NCBI GenBank assembly: GCA_035528415.1
Contig: DATKYQ010000019.1
Coordinates: 1 to 64,000, forward strand
DNA length: 64,000 nucleotides
Origin: DATKYQ01 sp035528415
GTDB taxonomy: Bacteria > Myxococcota > B64-G9
Direction of reading: 5' to 3'
How positions within the stretch are numbered: the first letter of the stretch is position 1; each line of letters opens with the position of its first letter. The notes below the pieces were generated by a model. That model ran no database searches and had not been told where the DNA came from. It worked only from the letters and a program-made list of their open reading frames with translations. Below are positions 18,900 to 26,499 of this stretch, piece after piece. Both the position numbers and the translations under genes were made by a program.

Positions 18900-20678
18900 T
18901 TACCCCGCTGGAATGTAGTGCGCGGACAAGCGCGCGCGCGGCGCACGCTTGTCGAGCAGGCGTTCGGCCAGGCCGTTGTGCTCAGCGGGGCTTGCGGCCA
19001 AGACCATCTCGTCCGGCCCCAGCGGAAGACCGACCTGAAAGGTACAAACAGGTTCCAGCAACCCGCTCGAAAGGCGCTCGCGCGTCTTGGCATCGCTTAA
19101 CTGCCCGGCCAGGATGTCCTTTACAGCGGCGCCTGCGATCTCTATCGGGCCGCTCTTGATAATCGATGTCAGGCCGCGCGCCCTGGCCAGAAAAGTCATC
19201 AGGGCAAGCACACGACCGGCGGCCAAGTAGACCGCCGGACCCAGATCGCTTCTCACCAGGATAACGCCCGTGAGCGGATGCGTGTTCTGGAAACCCAGAA
19301 AGAATTTTCCAAATGCGCGCGCCATCATGCGCACCAGTTTGACAAAGCGCACGGGGCTAAGCGGCTTGCCTCGGTGATCAATCAGAAGATCGCCCTGGAT
19401 GTGAAAGTGCCCGCCGGAAAGCAGCTTGGCCCGGATGTGCTCGGGCACGAGCTTGGCCGAAAGCGCAACCTCGTCCGGAAGATCTGAAAGCGTCTCGAGA
19501 TAAGAGCGCAAGCCGTCCAGACCGATGCGACTCAAGAGACCATCGGGCCCTTCGATGCCCTCATGCATGGCCGCACCCAGCAGGGCCGGAAACTCGTCTT
19601 GCCGCGTAAAAACGGGAAACTCCAGTGCGTCTTCGGGAAGATCATGCAAATCACGAGCGGACTCGAACAACCCCGTAAGCAGCTCGCGATCCAGATCTGC
19701 GTTGGGGCTGGCCACCCGCTGGGTCGAGCGGGCCTCGACCAACCTGTCGAAATCGGTGGACACCAGCCCGCCGGGCACCTCGCCGCCGACGGCCAGCGCG
19801 CGGCCCTGGCGCGCCGTCAGAACGCAATATGGGTAGTGATCCCCCGCCGCGCAAGAAAGCAGCAATTCGTCTATGGCCTCCCGCGAGGGTTCCGACAGAC
19901 CATCCCGGCGCCCGGCCAGTAATTTCGCAACTAGCAGTAAGACCCGCCCGCGCGCCCCGAATTCGATCGGGTGCCGCACCAGACCCCAGCCGTGGGCGCG
20001 GGCCGTCGTGCCCGCGGCAACCAGCCAGATGCCCAAGTCGATCGACTCGGCCCGCGAGGCCGGCTCAAGGCCGCAAAGCATTGCTACATCCGAAAGGATC
20101 GAACGGTAACGGCTGCGGGCCAGCACCAGCAGACCGCAGCCCGGGTTTTTAACAGAAACCATCTCGGCCGCCTCGGCGGGTGTCAGCTCGAGCGTGCGAA
20201 TCGGCTGCCAGTTGGTTCCCGACGGCGACCACAGTCCGTTGTAGGCGCAGCGTAACAGAAGCGCTCGGGCTCGTTCCAGAGAAGGGCAGGCCGGCAGATC
20301 ACCGCCGTCGCTCGTGTCTTGGATGAATGCCTCCGCTCGCGGGAAGTTCTCGAACTGCCTGGTGACGGCGCCGTCCGGCGAGATCCGCAGCCAGTCGCCG
20401 GCGTTGACGCCAGACAAGCGTGAGAAGTCCAGCGAAATCTCGCGCTCGCGTTCCCGCGCCTGGTCGCGGGACGCGCGCAACTCGGCCTGCATGCGGGCGT
20501 GTTCCTCGCGGAAGAAGCGATCCACGTCTGACGCCTGCGCTCCGCTCAAGCGGCCCAGGACACCGTTTGCGGCGTAGCTTGTCAGTAGCTTGTTAGCATC
20601 CACGATGGCAGGCAGCTTATCTCCGCGCGGTTCGCAACACAACGACAAGAAGAAACGTGCATTCAGCGCTGTCAGCAA
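18900..20678 (-). CDS. two-domain nitroreductase-like flavoprotein
   Basis: Up to 592 residues. The first half has SPSGTNWQPIRTLEL (about 165), matching the FMN-contact region of nitroreductases. The second half has a nitroreductase-like opening (EARSTQRVASP, about 305) and HPLTGVILV further on, so the protein appears to be a tandem of two nitroreductase folds in one chain. A charged coiled-coil-like segment (about 55-90) separates the N-terminus. Substrate unknown; family members use FMN and NAD(P)H. The frame opens with TTG at 20678 and no good ribosome site. A GTG about 25 codons later is an alternative, so the true start is uncertain. Confidence 0.65.
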   Translation of the reverse strand: MLTALNARFFLSLCCEPRGDKLPAIVDANKLLTSYAANGVLGRLSGAQASDVDRFFREEHARMQAELRASRDQAREREREISLDFSRLSGVNAGDWLRISPDGAVTRQFENFPRAEAFIQDTSDGGDLPACPSLERARALLLRCAYNGLWSPSGTNWQPIRTLELTPAEAAEMVSVKNPGCGLLVLARSRYRSILSDVAMLCGLEPASRAESIDLGIWLVAAGTTARAHGWGLVRHPIEFGARGRVLLLVAKLLAGRRDGLSEPSREAIDELLLSCAAGDHYPYCVLTARQGRALAVGGEVPGGLVSTDFDRLVEARSTQRVASPNADLDRELLTGLFESARDLHDLPEDALEFPVFTRQDEFPALLGAAMHEGIEGPDGLLSRIGLDGLRSYLETLSDLPDEVALSAKLVPEHIRAKLLSGGHFHIQGDLLIDHRGKPLSPVRFVKLVRMMARAFGKFFLGFQNTHPLTGVILVRSDLGPAVYLAAGRVLALMTFLARARGLTSIIKSGPIEIAGAAVKDILAGQLSDAKTRERLSSGLLEPVCTFQVGLPLGPDEMVLAASPAEHNGLAERLLDKRAPRARLSAHYIPAG

Positions 20679-20690
20679 GACAGCATTGTA

Positions 20691-20924
20691 TATGACCTAG
20701 CACGAGGAGCGTGGAGAACGATACCCCAGAAGATTGGGCGTAAAATTTCAGTCACCCCCGAATGGTTCTCGGAGCAGATCAAGAAGGTTATAAAAACAAT
20801 AGACTGGCCGCGGGCCCGGGAAGACGTGCGCAGGTCCGTCCCCACCGGGGCGCAGGAATCACTGGATCTCTGGAACACCGATTTTTTCCTCTACCATGCA
20901 GAGTTGCTCGGACGAACTCTTTAG
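20691..20924 (+). pseudogene. 3' remnant resembling an AbiEii-type nucleotidyltransferase toxin
   Basis: The forward frame beginning at 20691 runs without a stop to TAG at 20922-20924 and has no ATG. Read as protein it is strikingly gene-like: a VTPEWFSEQIKKVI helix, then TIDWPRAREDVRRSVP, then LDLWNTDFFLYHAELL. This resembles the extreme C-terminus of AbiEii/AbiGii-type nucleotidyltransferase toxins, which often end with a DW-x-x-x-x-x-DV segment and a final hydrophobic helix. Only about 75 residues remain. The N-terminal catalytic part and start are missing, and the 5' side runs into the opposing nitroreductase-like gene. Local base composition is less GC-rich than its neighbours. Family assignment is by pattern memory and is tentative; the coding character is the firmer point. 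Confidence 0.4.
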
Positions 20925-20935
20925 GCATGAGCGCT

Positions 20936-21853
20936 TCAACGGCAGCAGTTGCCATTGCCGTCGCCTGAGCAGATGGGACTGGTCTCGACCTGGATGGCGC
21001 TGTGTTCGATTCCGAAGCGCTCGGCCAGCAACCGGTTTATGGACAGGATGGCCTGGCTAGTGTCCAGAGACGGGTCCCGGGTGCATACATGGCAGGACAG
21101 AAATACCTCGTTCGAACTGACCGACCAGATGTGCAGGCCGTGGACATCCTCGACTTCCGAAAGCGACAGAATGGCCCCGCGCACCTCTTGCGGATCGACA
21201 GAGCCGGGCGCCGCCTGTAAGAAAATCCGCACGGCCTCTGAAATGATGCTCACGGAACTCCAGACCATCATTAAGACAATGGCCAGACTGACCAGCAGGT
21301 CCAGCCGGTACCAAGGCCTGAACAATAGCACGACCCCGACCGCCACCACCGCCAGCGACGAGATAGTGTCGAACAGCAGGTGCAAGAAGACCGCCTTGAG
21401 GTTCAGGTTCTGGCGGCGATGGCGATGCAGGATCAAAATGGAGACGGCGTTTCCCAAAAGTCCCACAAGCGCCACTGTAAGCATTAGCCCGCCTTGCACC
21501 TCTATGGGCTTAGTAAAACGGTTCGCAGCCGCTAAAACGATCAGCACCCCAATGACCACCAGAGAAAGCGCATTGACCAGGGCAATCAGCACCTCCAGAC
21601 GGCGCAGGCCGAAGGAGAAGCGGGCGGTCGGACGTCTCTGGGATGTCCGCTCGCCGGCGTAGCCCAGAATCAGCGCCAAAACGTCTGACAGGTTGTGTCC
21701 AGCGTCGGAGACCAGGGCCAGCGAGCCGGAAATCATCCCCGCCACGAACTCGGTCACGGTGATGGCCGCGTTGGCCAGTATCACCCAGCCAAGTTTCTTG
21801 CCGGCACCGGCCCCATGGAGATGGGCATGCTTCGTGTGAGATTCTTCTCCCAT
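20936..21853 (-). CDS. cation diffusion facilitator (CDF) metal exporter
   Basis: A 305-residue inner-membrane antiporter of the ZitB/CzcD type. A His-containing N-terminus (HTKHAHLHGAG) precedes six membrane helices. Helix II carries SDAGHNLSD and helix V carries HLLFDTISS, supplying the His/Asp metal-site residues (HxxxD in each). A C-terminal cytoplasmic domain (about 215-290) has VHGLHIWSVSSNE. The likely substrate is Zn2+, perhaps Co2+ or Cd2+, exchanged for protons. The last residues are cysteine-containing (SPICSGDGNGNCC), which is unusual. The ATG at 21853 is preferred; another in-frame ATG at 21876 lacks spacing to a ribosome site. It is divergent from the nuo operon. Confidence 0.9.
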   Translation of the reverse strand: MGEESHTKHAHLHGAGAGKKLGWVILANAAITVTEFVAGMISGSLALVSDAGHNLSDVLALILGYAGERTSQRRPTARFSFGLRRLEVLIALVNALSLVVIGVLIVLAAANRFTKPIEVQGGLMLTVALVGLLGNAVSILILHRHRRQNLNLKAVFLHLLFDTISSLAVVAVGVVLLFRPWYRLDLLVSLAIVLMMVWSSVSIISEAVRIFLQAAPGSVDPQEVRGAILSLSEVEDVHGLHIWSVSSNEVFLSCHVCTRDPSLDTSQAILSINRLLAERFGIEHSAIQVETSPICSGDGNGNCCR

Positions 21854-21904
21854 GTCTACCGGGTGGAGTTTTAGCATCCTGCCGGTGACCGGCGCAAGCG
21901 ACGC

Positions 21905-21933
21905 TTGACATCTCTTTTCAAACCTAATAACCA
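21905..21933 (+). promoter_or_regulatory. candidate promoter of the nuo operon
   Basis: A perfect TTGACA at 21905-21910 is followed 17 bp later by TAACCA (21928-21933), a weak -10. It lies 34 bp before the nuoA ATG in the divergent gap with the metal exporter gene. The -35 is convincing, the -10 only fair. Confidence 0.45.
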
Positions 21934-21966
21934 ACTCACGGCAACTCGGGATCGGAGGTGCATGAC

Positions 21967-22320
21967 ATGCTTGGATACGGAGCTGTTCTCGTCCTGCTGG
22001 CATTGGGCGGCACCATCGCGGTTGTTTTCGTTGGGCTTTCTCGTTTCCTCGGCCCTCATAACGCCTCGGCCGAGAAGACCACGCCTTACGAGTGCGGCGT
22101 CGAGCCCGAGGGCACGGCCCGGGCACGCTTTCCGGTGCGCTTCTACCTGGTGGCCATGCTGTTTATCCTGTTCGATATCGAGGCCGTCTTCCTCTACCCC
22201 TGGGCCAGGCTGTTCCGCGAACTGGGCCTGTTCGGGTTCTTCGAGATGGCGGTCTTCATCCTGATCCTGGTCGTCGGGCTGGTCTACGCCTGGCGCAAGG
22301 GAGCACTGGAGTGGGAGTGA
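21967..22320 (+). CDS. nuoA: NADH-quinone oxidoreductase subunit A
   Basis: A 117-residue membrane subunit of complex I with three helices. It shows the family signature KTTPYECGVEPEG on the loop between helices 1 and 2 (its Cys lies near the quinone site) and FDIEAVFLYPWA in helix 2. GGAGGT lies 7 bp before the ATG at 21967; a GTG at 21958 is part of that ribosome site and is not the start. First gene of a complete 14-gene operon whose product couples NADH oxidation to quinone reduction and proton pumping in the inner membrane. The stop overlaps the nuoB start. Confidence 0.97.
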   Translation: MLGYGAVLVLLALGGTIAVVFVGLSRFLGPHNASAEKTTPYECGVEPEGTARARFPVRFYLVAMLFILFDIEAVFLYPWARLFRELGLFGFFEMAVFILILVVGLVYAWRKGALEWE

Positions 22321-22934
22321 AAGACACACTTATTGACACGTCCAGTCAGGTCGTCGCGGGCTCGCTGGAAGAGGCCGCGGCACTGGTGCGCGATATGAAA
22401 AAACCCGGCGCACTCGAGAAGTTCGTCGACTGGGCCCGGATGCACTCGCTCTGGCCGATTCCCTTCGGGACAGCCTGCTGCGCTATCGAGTTCATGGGCA
22501 TGGTCAGTTCCCAGACGGACATCTCCCGCTTCGGGGCCGAGTTCGTGCGCTTCTCGCCGCGCCAGTGCGACCTGATGATCGTCGCCGGCACCGTGGTCAA
22601 TAAAATGGCGCCGGTGCTGAAAAAGATCTACGACCAGATGGCCGAGCCCAAGTGGGTGATCTCGATGGGCTCGTGCGCCAACTGCGGCGGAATGTTCAAC
22701 ACCTACTCTGTGCTGCAGGGCATCGACCGCATCATCCCGGTCGATTACTACGTGCCCGGCTGCCCGCCGCGGCCCGAGGCCGTGGTCTACGCCATGCTCG
22801 AGCTGCAAAAACAGATCGGCCGCGAGTCCGGGGTGCTGTCATCCCAGGAGCGCCAGCGCGAGTTCTGGGTGCGCGGGATAGACGGCCACGGACAGACACC
22901 CAAATCGCGTATCCTTCACGGAGAGAGGAAGTAG
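22311..22934 (+). CDS. nuoB: NADH-quinone oxidoreductase subunit B
   Basis: A 207-residue peripheral-arm subunit that binds cluster N2, the last iron-sulfur centre before quinone. Ligand motifs are TACCAIEF (tandem cysteines), GSCANCGG and YVPGCPPRPE. A hallmark VDYYVPGCPP run is present. The GTG at 22311 overlaps the nuoA end by 10 bp; a second GTG at 22317 is an alternative. The N-terminus (about 25 residues) is slightly longer than in short NuoB proteins, and the C-terminus extends past the conserved core by about 30 residues. Confidence 0.97.
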   Translation: MGVKDTLIDTSSQVVAGSLEEAAALVRDMKKPGALEKFVDWARMHSLWPIPFGTACCAIEFMGMVSSQTDISRFGAEFVRFSPRQCDLMIVAGTVVNKMAPVLKKIYDQMAEPKWVISMGSCANCGGMFNTYSVLQGIDRIIPVDYYVPGCPPRPEAVVYAMLELQKQIGRESGVLSSQERQREFWVRGIDGHGQTPKSRILHGERK

Positions 22935-22936
22935 CT

Positions 22937-23449
22937 GTGATCGACAGGGCCAGGCAGGCTGCCAAACGTTTGTCCGCAGCCCTCGCAGACGGGCTGCTCG
23001 AGGTCTTCGAAGACGGGCGCGGAGTGGTTGCGCGTATCGAGGCTACCGCCTTGCATAAAGCACTGGATGTGCTGCGCGATGATCGTAAAACTCCCTTCGA
23101 GATGCTGGCGCACGAGACGGCTATCGACTGGTCGGCCTGGCCCGCCGACGCCGGCAGCCAGCGGCCGGCCGAGCGCTTCAGCTTGATCTACAACCTGTAC
23201 TCGGTCTCGACCCGCACGCGCATCTTTCTCGAGATCGCGCTGGCCGAGGGACAAGCGGCACCCAGCGCCACAGGCCACTATGCCAGCGCCAACTGGGCCG
23301 AACGCGAGATCTACGACATGTTCGGAATAAAGTTCACCCGCCACCCCGATCTGCGGCGGATATTGATGTGGGAAGGCTTCGAGGGTCACCCGCTGCGCAA
23401 GGATTTCCCGCGCCACGGGATCAATCCCCAGGATTTCCCGCAAGAGTGA
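22937..23449 (+). CDS. nuoC: NADH-quinone oxidoreductase subunit C
   Basis: A 170-residue 30-kDa-type subunit of the peripheral arm. The diagnostic C-terminal signature is present: ANWAEREIYDMFGI, TRHPDLRRILMWEGFEGHPLRKDFP. The start is GTG 2 bp after the nuoB stop. NuoC and NuoD are separate here, unlike the fused NuoCD of enterobacteria. Confidence 0.96.
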   Translation: MIDRARQAAKRLSAALADGLLEVFEDGRGVVARIEATALHKALDVLRDDRKTPFEMLAHETAIDWSAWPADAGSQRPAERFSLIYNLYSVSTRTRIFLEIALAEGQAAPSATGHYASANWAEREIYDMFGIKFTRHPDLRRILMWEGFEGHPLRKDFPRHGINPQDFPQE

Positions 23450-23462
23450 GGCGGCCAGAGCG

Positions 23463-24680
23463 ATGCAACCATTTCCAAGAGATATCGACGCCGGCGCGCC
23501 ACTCGACCTGCACTCCGAGCGCATGAAGCTGAACTGGGGCCCCTCCCACCCGGCCACCCACGGAACGCTGCGGGTGTTGCTCGAGTTGGAGGGCGAAACG
23601 ATCGCCAAGTGCGACACCGAGATCGGCTACCTGCACCGCGGCAAGGAGAAGCTGGCCGAAGACTGGAACTACAACCAGTGCGTCAACATCATGGAGCGCA
23701 TGAACTACTGCTCGACGGTGATCAACAACTGCGCCTGGCACCAGGCCTGCGAGAAACTCTTCGAAATCGAAATTCCCCCGAGGGCGGTCTACCTGCGCAT
23801 GATCTTGTCCGAGATCTCGCGCATCGCAGACCACATGACCGCCATCGGTCCGAACTGCGTCGACATCGGGGTGCTGACACCCTTCTGGTACACCTGGGAC
23901 ATCCGCGAGAAGGCCTACGATATTATCGAGTTCGTCACCGGCGCGCGGATGATGTCCGCCTGGACCCGCGTCGGCGGGCTCGCGGCCGACGCGCCCGAGG
24001 GTTTCGAAGAGCGCGTGCGCCAGTTCGTGCCCGAGGTCTATCGGGAAATGGACGAACTGGACAAGCTTCTGGCTGCCAACCGCATTTTCAACGACCGTTC
24101 GCGGGGCGTCGGCACCATCGGTCCGGAAGAGGCTCTCTCTTACGGTTGGACGGGTCCCTGCCTGCGGGCAACCGGCGTGGCCCACGATCTGAGAGTAGCC
24201 AGCCCCTACCTGGCTTACGGCGACATGCAGTTCGACATCCCGGTGGGCGAGCACGGCGACACCTACGACCGCATCTTCGTTAGAATCGAAGAGTGCCGCC
24301 AGGCGGCGCGCATCATCGAGCAGGCTTTAGACAACCTTCCCGGAGGCCCGGTCAACACAGGCAAACGACATGTTGTACTGCCGTCCAAGGACGCCGTCTA
24401 CAACCAGATGGAGGGCCTGATCCACCACTTCGAAGTCATCATGTACGGCCCCAAGGCCCCCAAGGGCAACATCTGCTACGACGCCAGCGAGGGCGGCAAC
24501 GGCGAACTGGGTTTCACTATCGTAAGCGACGGAAGCGCCAAGCCCTATCGGGTATCCGTCAGATCTCCCTGCTACTACATCTTCTCGGCCCTGCCGAGGC
24601 TGGTAACAGGCCGCCTGCTGGCCGACCTGCCCGCAATCGTCGCCAGCCTGAACATTATCGCTGGGGAGCTTGACCGGTGA
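23463..24680 (+). CDS. nuoD: NADH-quinone oxidoreductase subunit D (49-kDa)
   Basis: A 405-residue subunit descended from the large subunit of NiFe hydrogenase. It forms the quinone pocket with NuoB. It contains NWGPSHPATHGTLR with the His pair of the quinone site, then EIGYLHRGKEKL and a conserved GPKAPKGN segment. The C-terminus ends in IIAGELDR, the usual final DxDR-like signature. GAGGCGGCC-type spacing (13 bp) separates it from nuoC. The stop overlaps the nuoE GTG start. Confidence 0.97.
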   Translation: MQPFPRDIDAGAPLDLHSERMKLNWGPSHPATHGTLRVLLELEGETIAKCDTEIGYLHRGKEKLAEDWNYNQCVNIMERMNYCSTVINNCAWHQACEKLFEIEIPPRAVYLRMILSEISRIADHMTAIGPNCVDIGVLTPFWYTWDIREKAYDIIEFVTGARMMSAWTRVGGLAADAPEGFEERVRQFVPEVYREMDELDKLLAANRIFNDRSRGVGTIGPEEALSYGWTGPCLRATGVAHDLRVASPYLAYGDMQFDIPVGEHGDTYDRIFVRIEECRQAARIIEQALDNLPGGPVNTGKRHVVLPSKDAVYNQMEGLIHHFEVIMYGPKAPKGNICYDASEGGNGELGFTIVSDGSAKPYRVSVRSPCYYIFSALPRLVTGRLLADLPAIVASLNIIAGELDR

Positions 24681-25198
24681 ACGACATGAGCGAACAGAAA
24701 ATCACCCTGCAGGCCGCCACCAACGCGGCCATTGACGAGATCGTCACCCATTATCCCGTCAAGGAGGCCGCCCTGCTGCCGGTGCTACACAAGGTCCAGG
24801 ACGACATCGGCTGGCTGCCGCTCGCGGCCATGGACTGGGTGGCTGAGCGCCTCGATTTACCCAAGGTCAGGGTCTACGGGGTGACCTCGTTTTACACCAT
24901 GTTTAGAAGAGAGAAGCTCGGCCGGCACCGGGTGGAGATCTGCACCAATATCTCTTGCAGCCTGATGGGCGCCGAGCACCTCAGGGATCACTTGTCCCGG
25001 AAACTCGGTATCCGGCCCGGCCAGACGACCGCCGACGGGCGCATCACGCTGAGCGAGGTCGAATGCCTGGGGTCGTGCGGCACGGCGCCGGTGATGCTGG
25101 TCGACGACGAGTTCCACGAGAATCTCGATCCTGTGAAAGTCGAAAAGATCCTCGCCGATCTCGAAGCGCGCGATAAGGAGGCCGGGAACAATGGCTGA
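24677..25198 (+). CDS. nuoE: NADH-quinone oxidoreductase subunit E (24-kDa)
   Basis: A 173-residue thioredoxin-fold ferredoxin of the NADH dehydrogenase module. Four ligands for the [2Fe-2S] cluster N1a are Cys89, Cys94, Cys130 and Cys134 (CTNISC and CLGSC). The N-terminal helical domain has the usual VTSFYTMF motif. The GTG at 24677 overlaps the nuoD stop and has GGGGAG 8 bp upstream; an ATG at 24686 is a possible alternative. The stop overlaps nuoF by 8 bp. Confidence 0.96.
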   Translation: MNDMSEQKITLQAATNAAIDEIVTHYPVKEAALLPVLHKVQDDIGWLPLAAMDWVAERLDLPKVRVYGVTSFYTMFRREKLGRHRVEICTNISCSLMGAEHLRDHLSRKLGIRPGQTTADGRITLSEVECLGSCGTAPVMLVDDEFHENLDPVKVEKILADLEARDKEAGNNG

Positions 25199-26480
25199 AA
25201 AGGTGCTCACGGCCCGCTTCGATGTGACCGATTCCCACCGACTTGAAGGCTACCGGGCCGACGGCGGTTATAAGGCGCTCGAGAAGGCCCTTGCCATGAA
25301 GCCCGAAGAGGTCATCGAAGAAGTCAAAAAATCCGGCCTGCGCGGGCGCGGCGGAGCGGGATTTCCGGCCGGGGTCAAGTGGTCTTTCGTCCCCAAGGAA
25401 TCCGAAAAACCGAAGTACCTGTGCGTCAACGCCGACGAGGGCGAGCCGGGAACCTTCAAGGACCGCTATATAATGGAGCTCGATCCCCACGCCTTGATCG
25501 AGGGCTCCGCCATCGCCGCCTACGCCTTCGGCTCGCACGCCGCCTACGTCTACGTGCGCGGCGAGTTCAAGCTGCCGATAGCCAGGCTTGAAGGGGCGCT
25601 GGCCGAGGCGCGTAAGGCAGGGTTTATTGGCAAGAACATCTTCGACTCGGATTACGATTTCGAAATGTGGGTGCAACCCGGCGCCGGCGCCTACGTCTGC
25701 GGCGAGGAGACGGCGCTGATCGAGTCCAACGAGGGGCACCGCGGCATGCCGCGGCTCAAGCCGCCCTTCCCGGCCGTGGTCGGCCTGTTCGGCGGCCCGA
25801 CCGTGGTCAACAACGTCGAGACGCTGGCCTACGTGCCGCATATAATCAACCGCGGCGCCGAGTGGTTCGCCTCCCTGGGCCCCGAGAAGAACGGGGGCAC
25901 CAAGCTGTTCGGAGTCTCAGGACACGTCACAAAGCCCGGCCTCTACGAGCTGCCGATGGGCACCCCGCTTCGGGAAATCATCTACGACGTCTGCGGCGGA
26001 ATCCGCGAGGGACACGAGCTCAAGGCGGTCATTCCCGGCGGCTCCTCAACGCCGGTGCTAACTCCGGACGAGATCGACGTCAACATGGATTTCGACTCGT
26101 TGGCCAAGATCGGCTCGATGTTTGGCTCGGGAGCGATCATCGTCATGGACGAGACCACCTGCATGGTGCGTGTGATCGCCCGCCTGGCCAAGTTTTACGC
26201 CCACGAGTCCTGCGGCCAGTGTACCCCTTGCCGCGAAGGTGTCCCCTGGATCCACAAGATCCTCGAGCGCATCGAGGCCGGCGGCGGCCGAGAGGGCGAT
26301 ATAGAGCTGCTTTCGGACATCTGCGACAATATCCAGGGCAATACAATCTGCCCGCTGGGCGACGCCTGCGCCATGCCGGTCAGGGGCTTCATTGCCAAGT
26401 TCAAACCGGAGTTCGAAGCACACATCAAGCAGGGCAAGTGCCCGATCGGACCAATTCCCAACCCATGGAACAACCACTGA
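25191..26480 (+). CDS. nuoF: NADH-quinone oxidoreductase subunit F (51-kDa)
   Basis: A 429-residue NADH-binding flavoprotein. It shows the FMN/NADH-site run LRGRGGAGFPAGVKWSF (about 50-65), NADEGEPGTFKDR, GAGAYVCGEETALIES and the N3 cluster ligands CGQCTPCREG with a distant NTICPLGDAC cysteine. It takes electrons from NADH to FMN and then to N3. An AGGAGG-like ribosome site lies inside the nuoE 3' end. Length and motifs are fully typical. Confidence 0.97.
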   Translation: MAEKVLTARFDVTDSHRLEGYRADGGYKALEKALAMKPEEVIEEVKKSGLRGRGGAGFPAGVKWSFVPKESEKPKYLCVNADEGEPGTFKDRYIMELDPHALIEGSAIAAYAFGSHAAYVYVRGEFKLPIARLEGALAEARKAGFIGKNIFDSDYDFEMWVQPGAGAYVCGEETALIESNEGHRGMPRLKPPFPAVVGLFGGPTVVNNVETLAYVPHIINRGAEWFASLGPEKNGGTKLFGVSGHVTKPGLYELPMGTPLREIIYDVCGGIREGHELKAVIPGGSSTPVLTPDEIDVNMDFDSLAKIGSMFGSGAIIVMDETTCMVRVIARLAKFYAHESCGQCTPCREGVPWIHKILERIEAGGGREGDIELLSDICDNIQGNTICPLGDACAMPVRGFIAKFKPEFEAHIKQGKCPIGPIPNPWNNH

Positions 26481-26499
26481 CAAGGACGGGTCGACTGCG

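Noticed and set aside
20580..20699. Short plus-strand frame starting MAGSLSPRG upstream of the toxin remnant
   Set aside because: It overlaps the opposing nitroreductase-like gene and stops at 20700 in a different phase from the remnant; joining the two would need a frameshift I cannot support.
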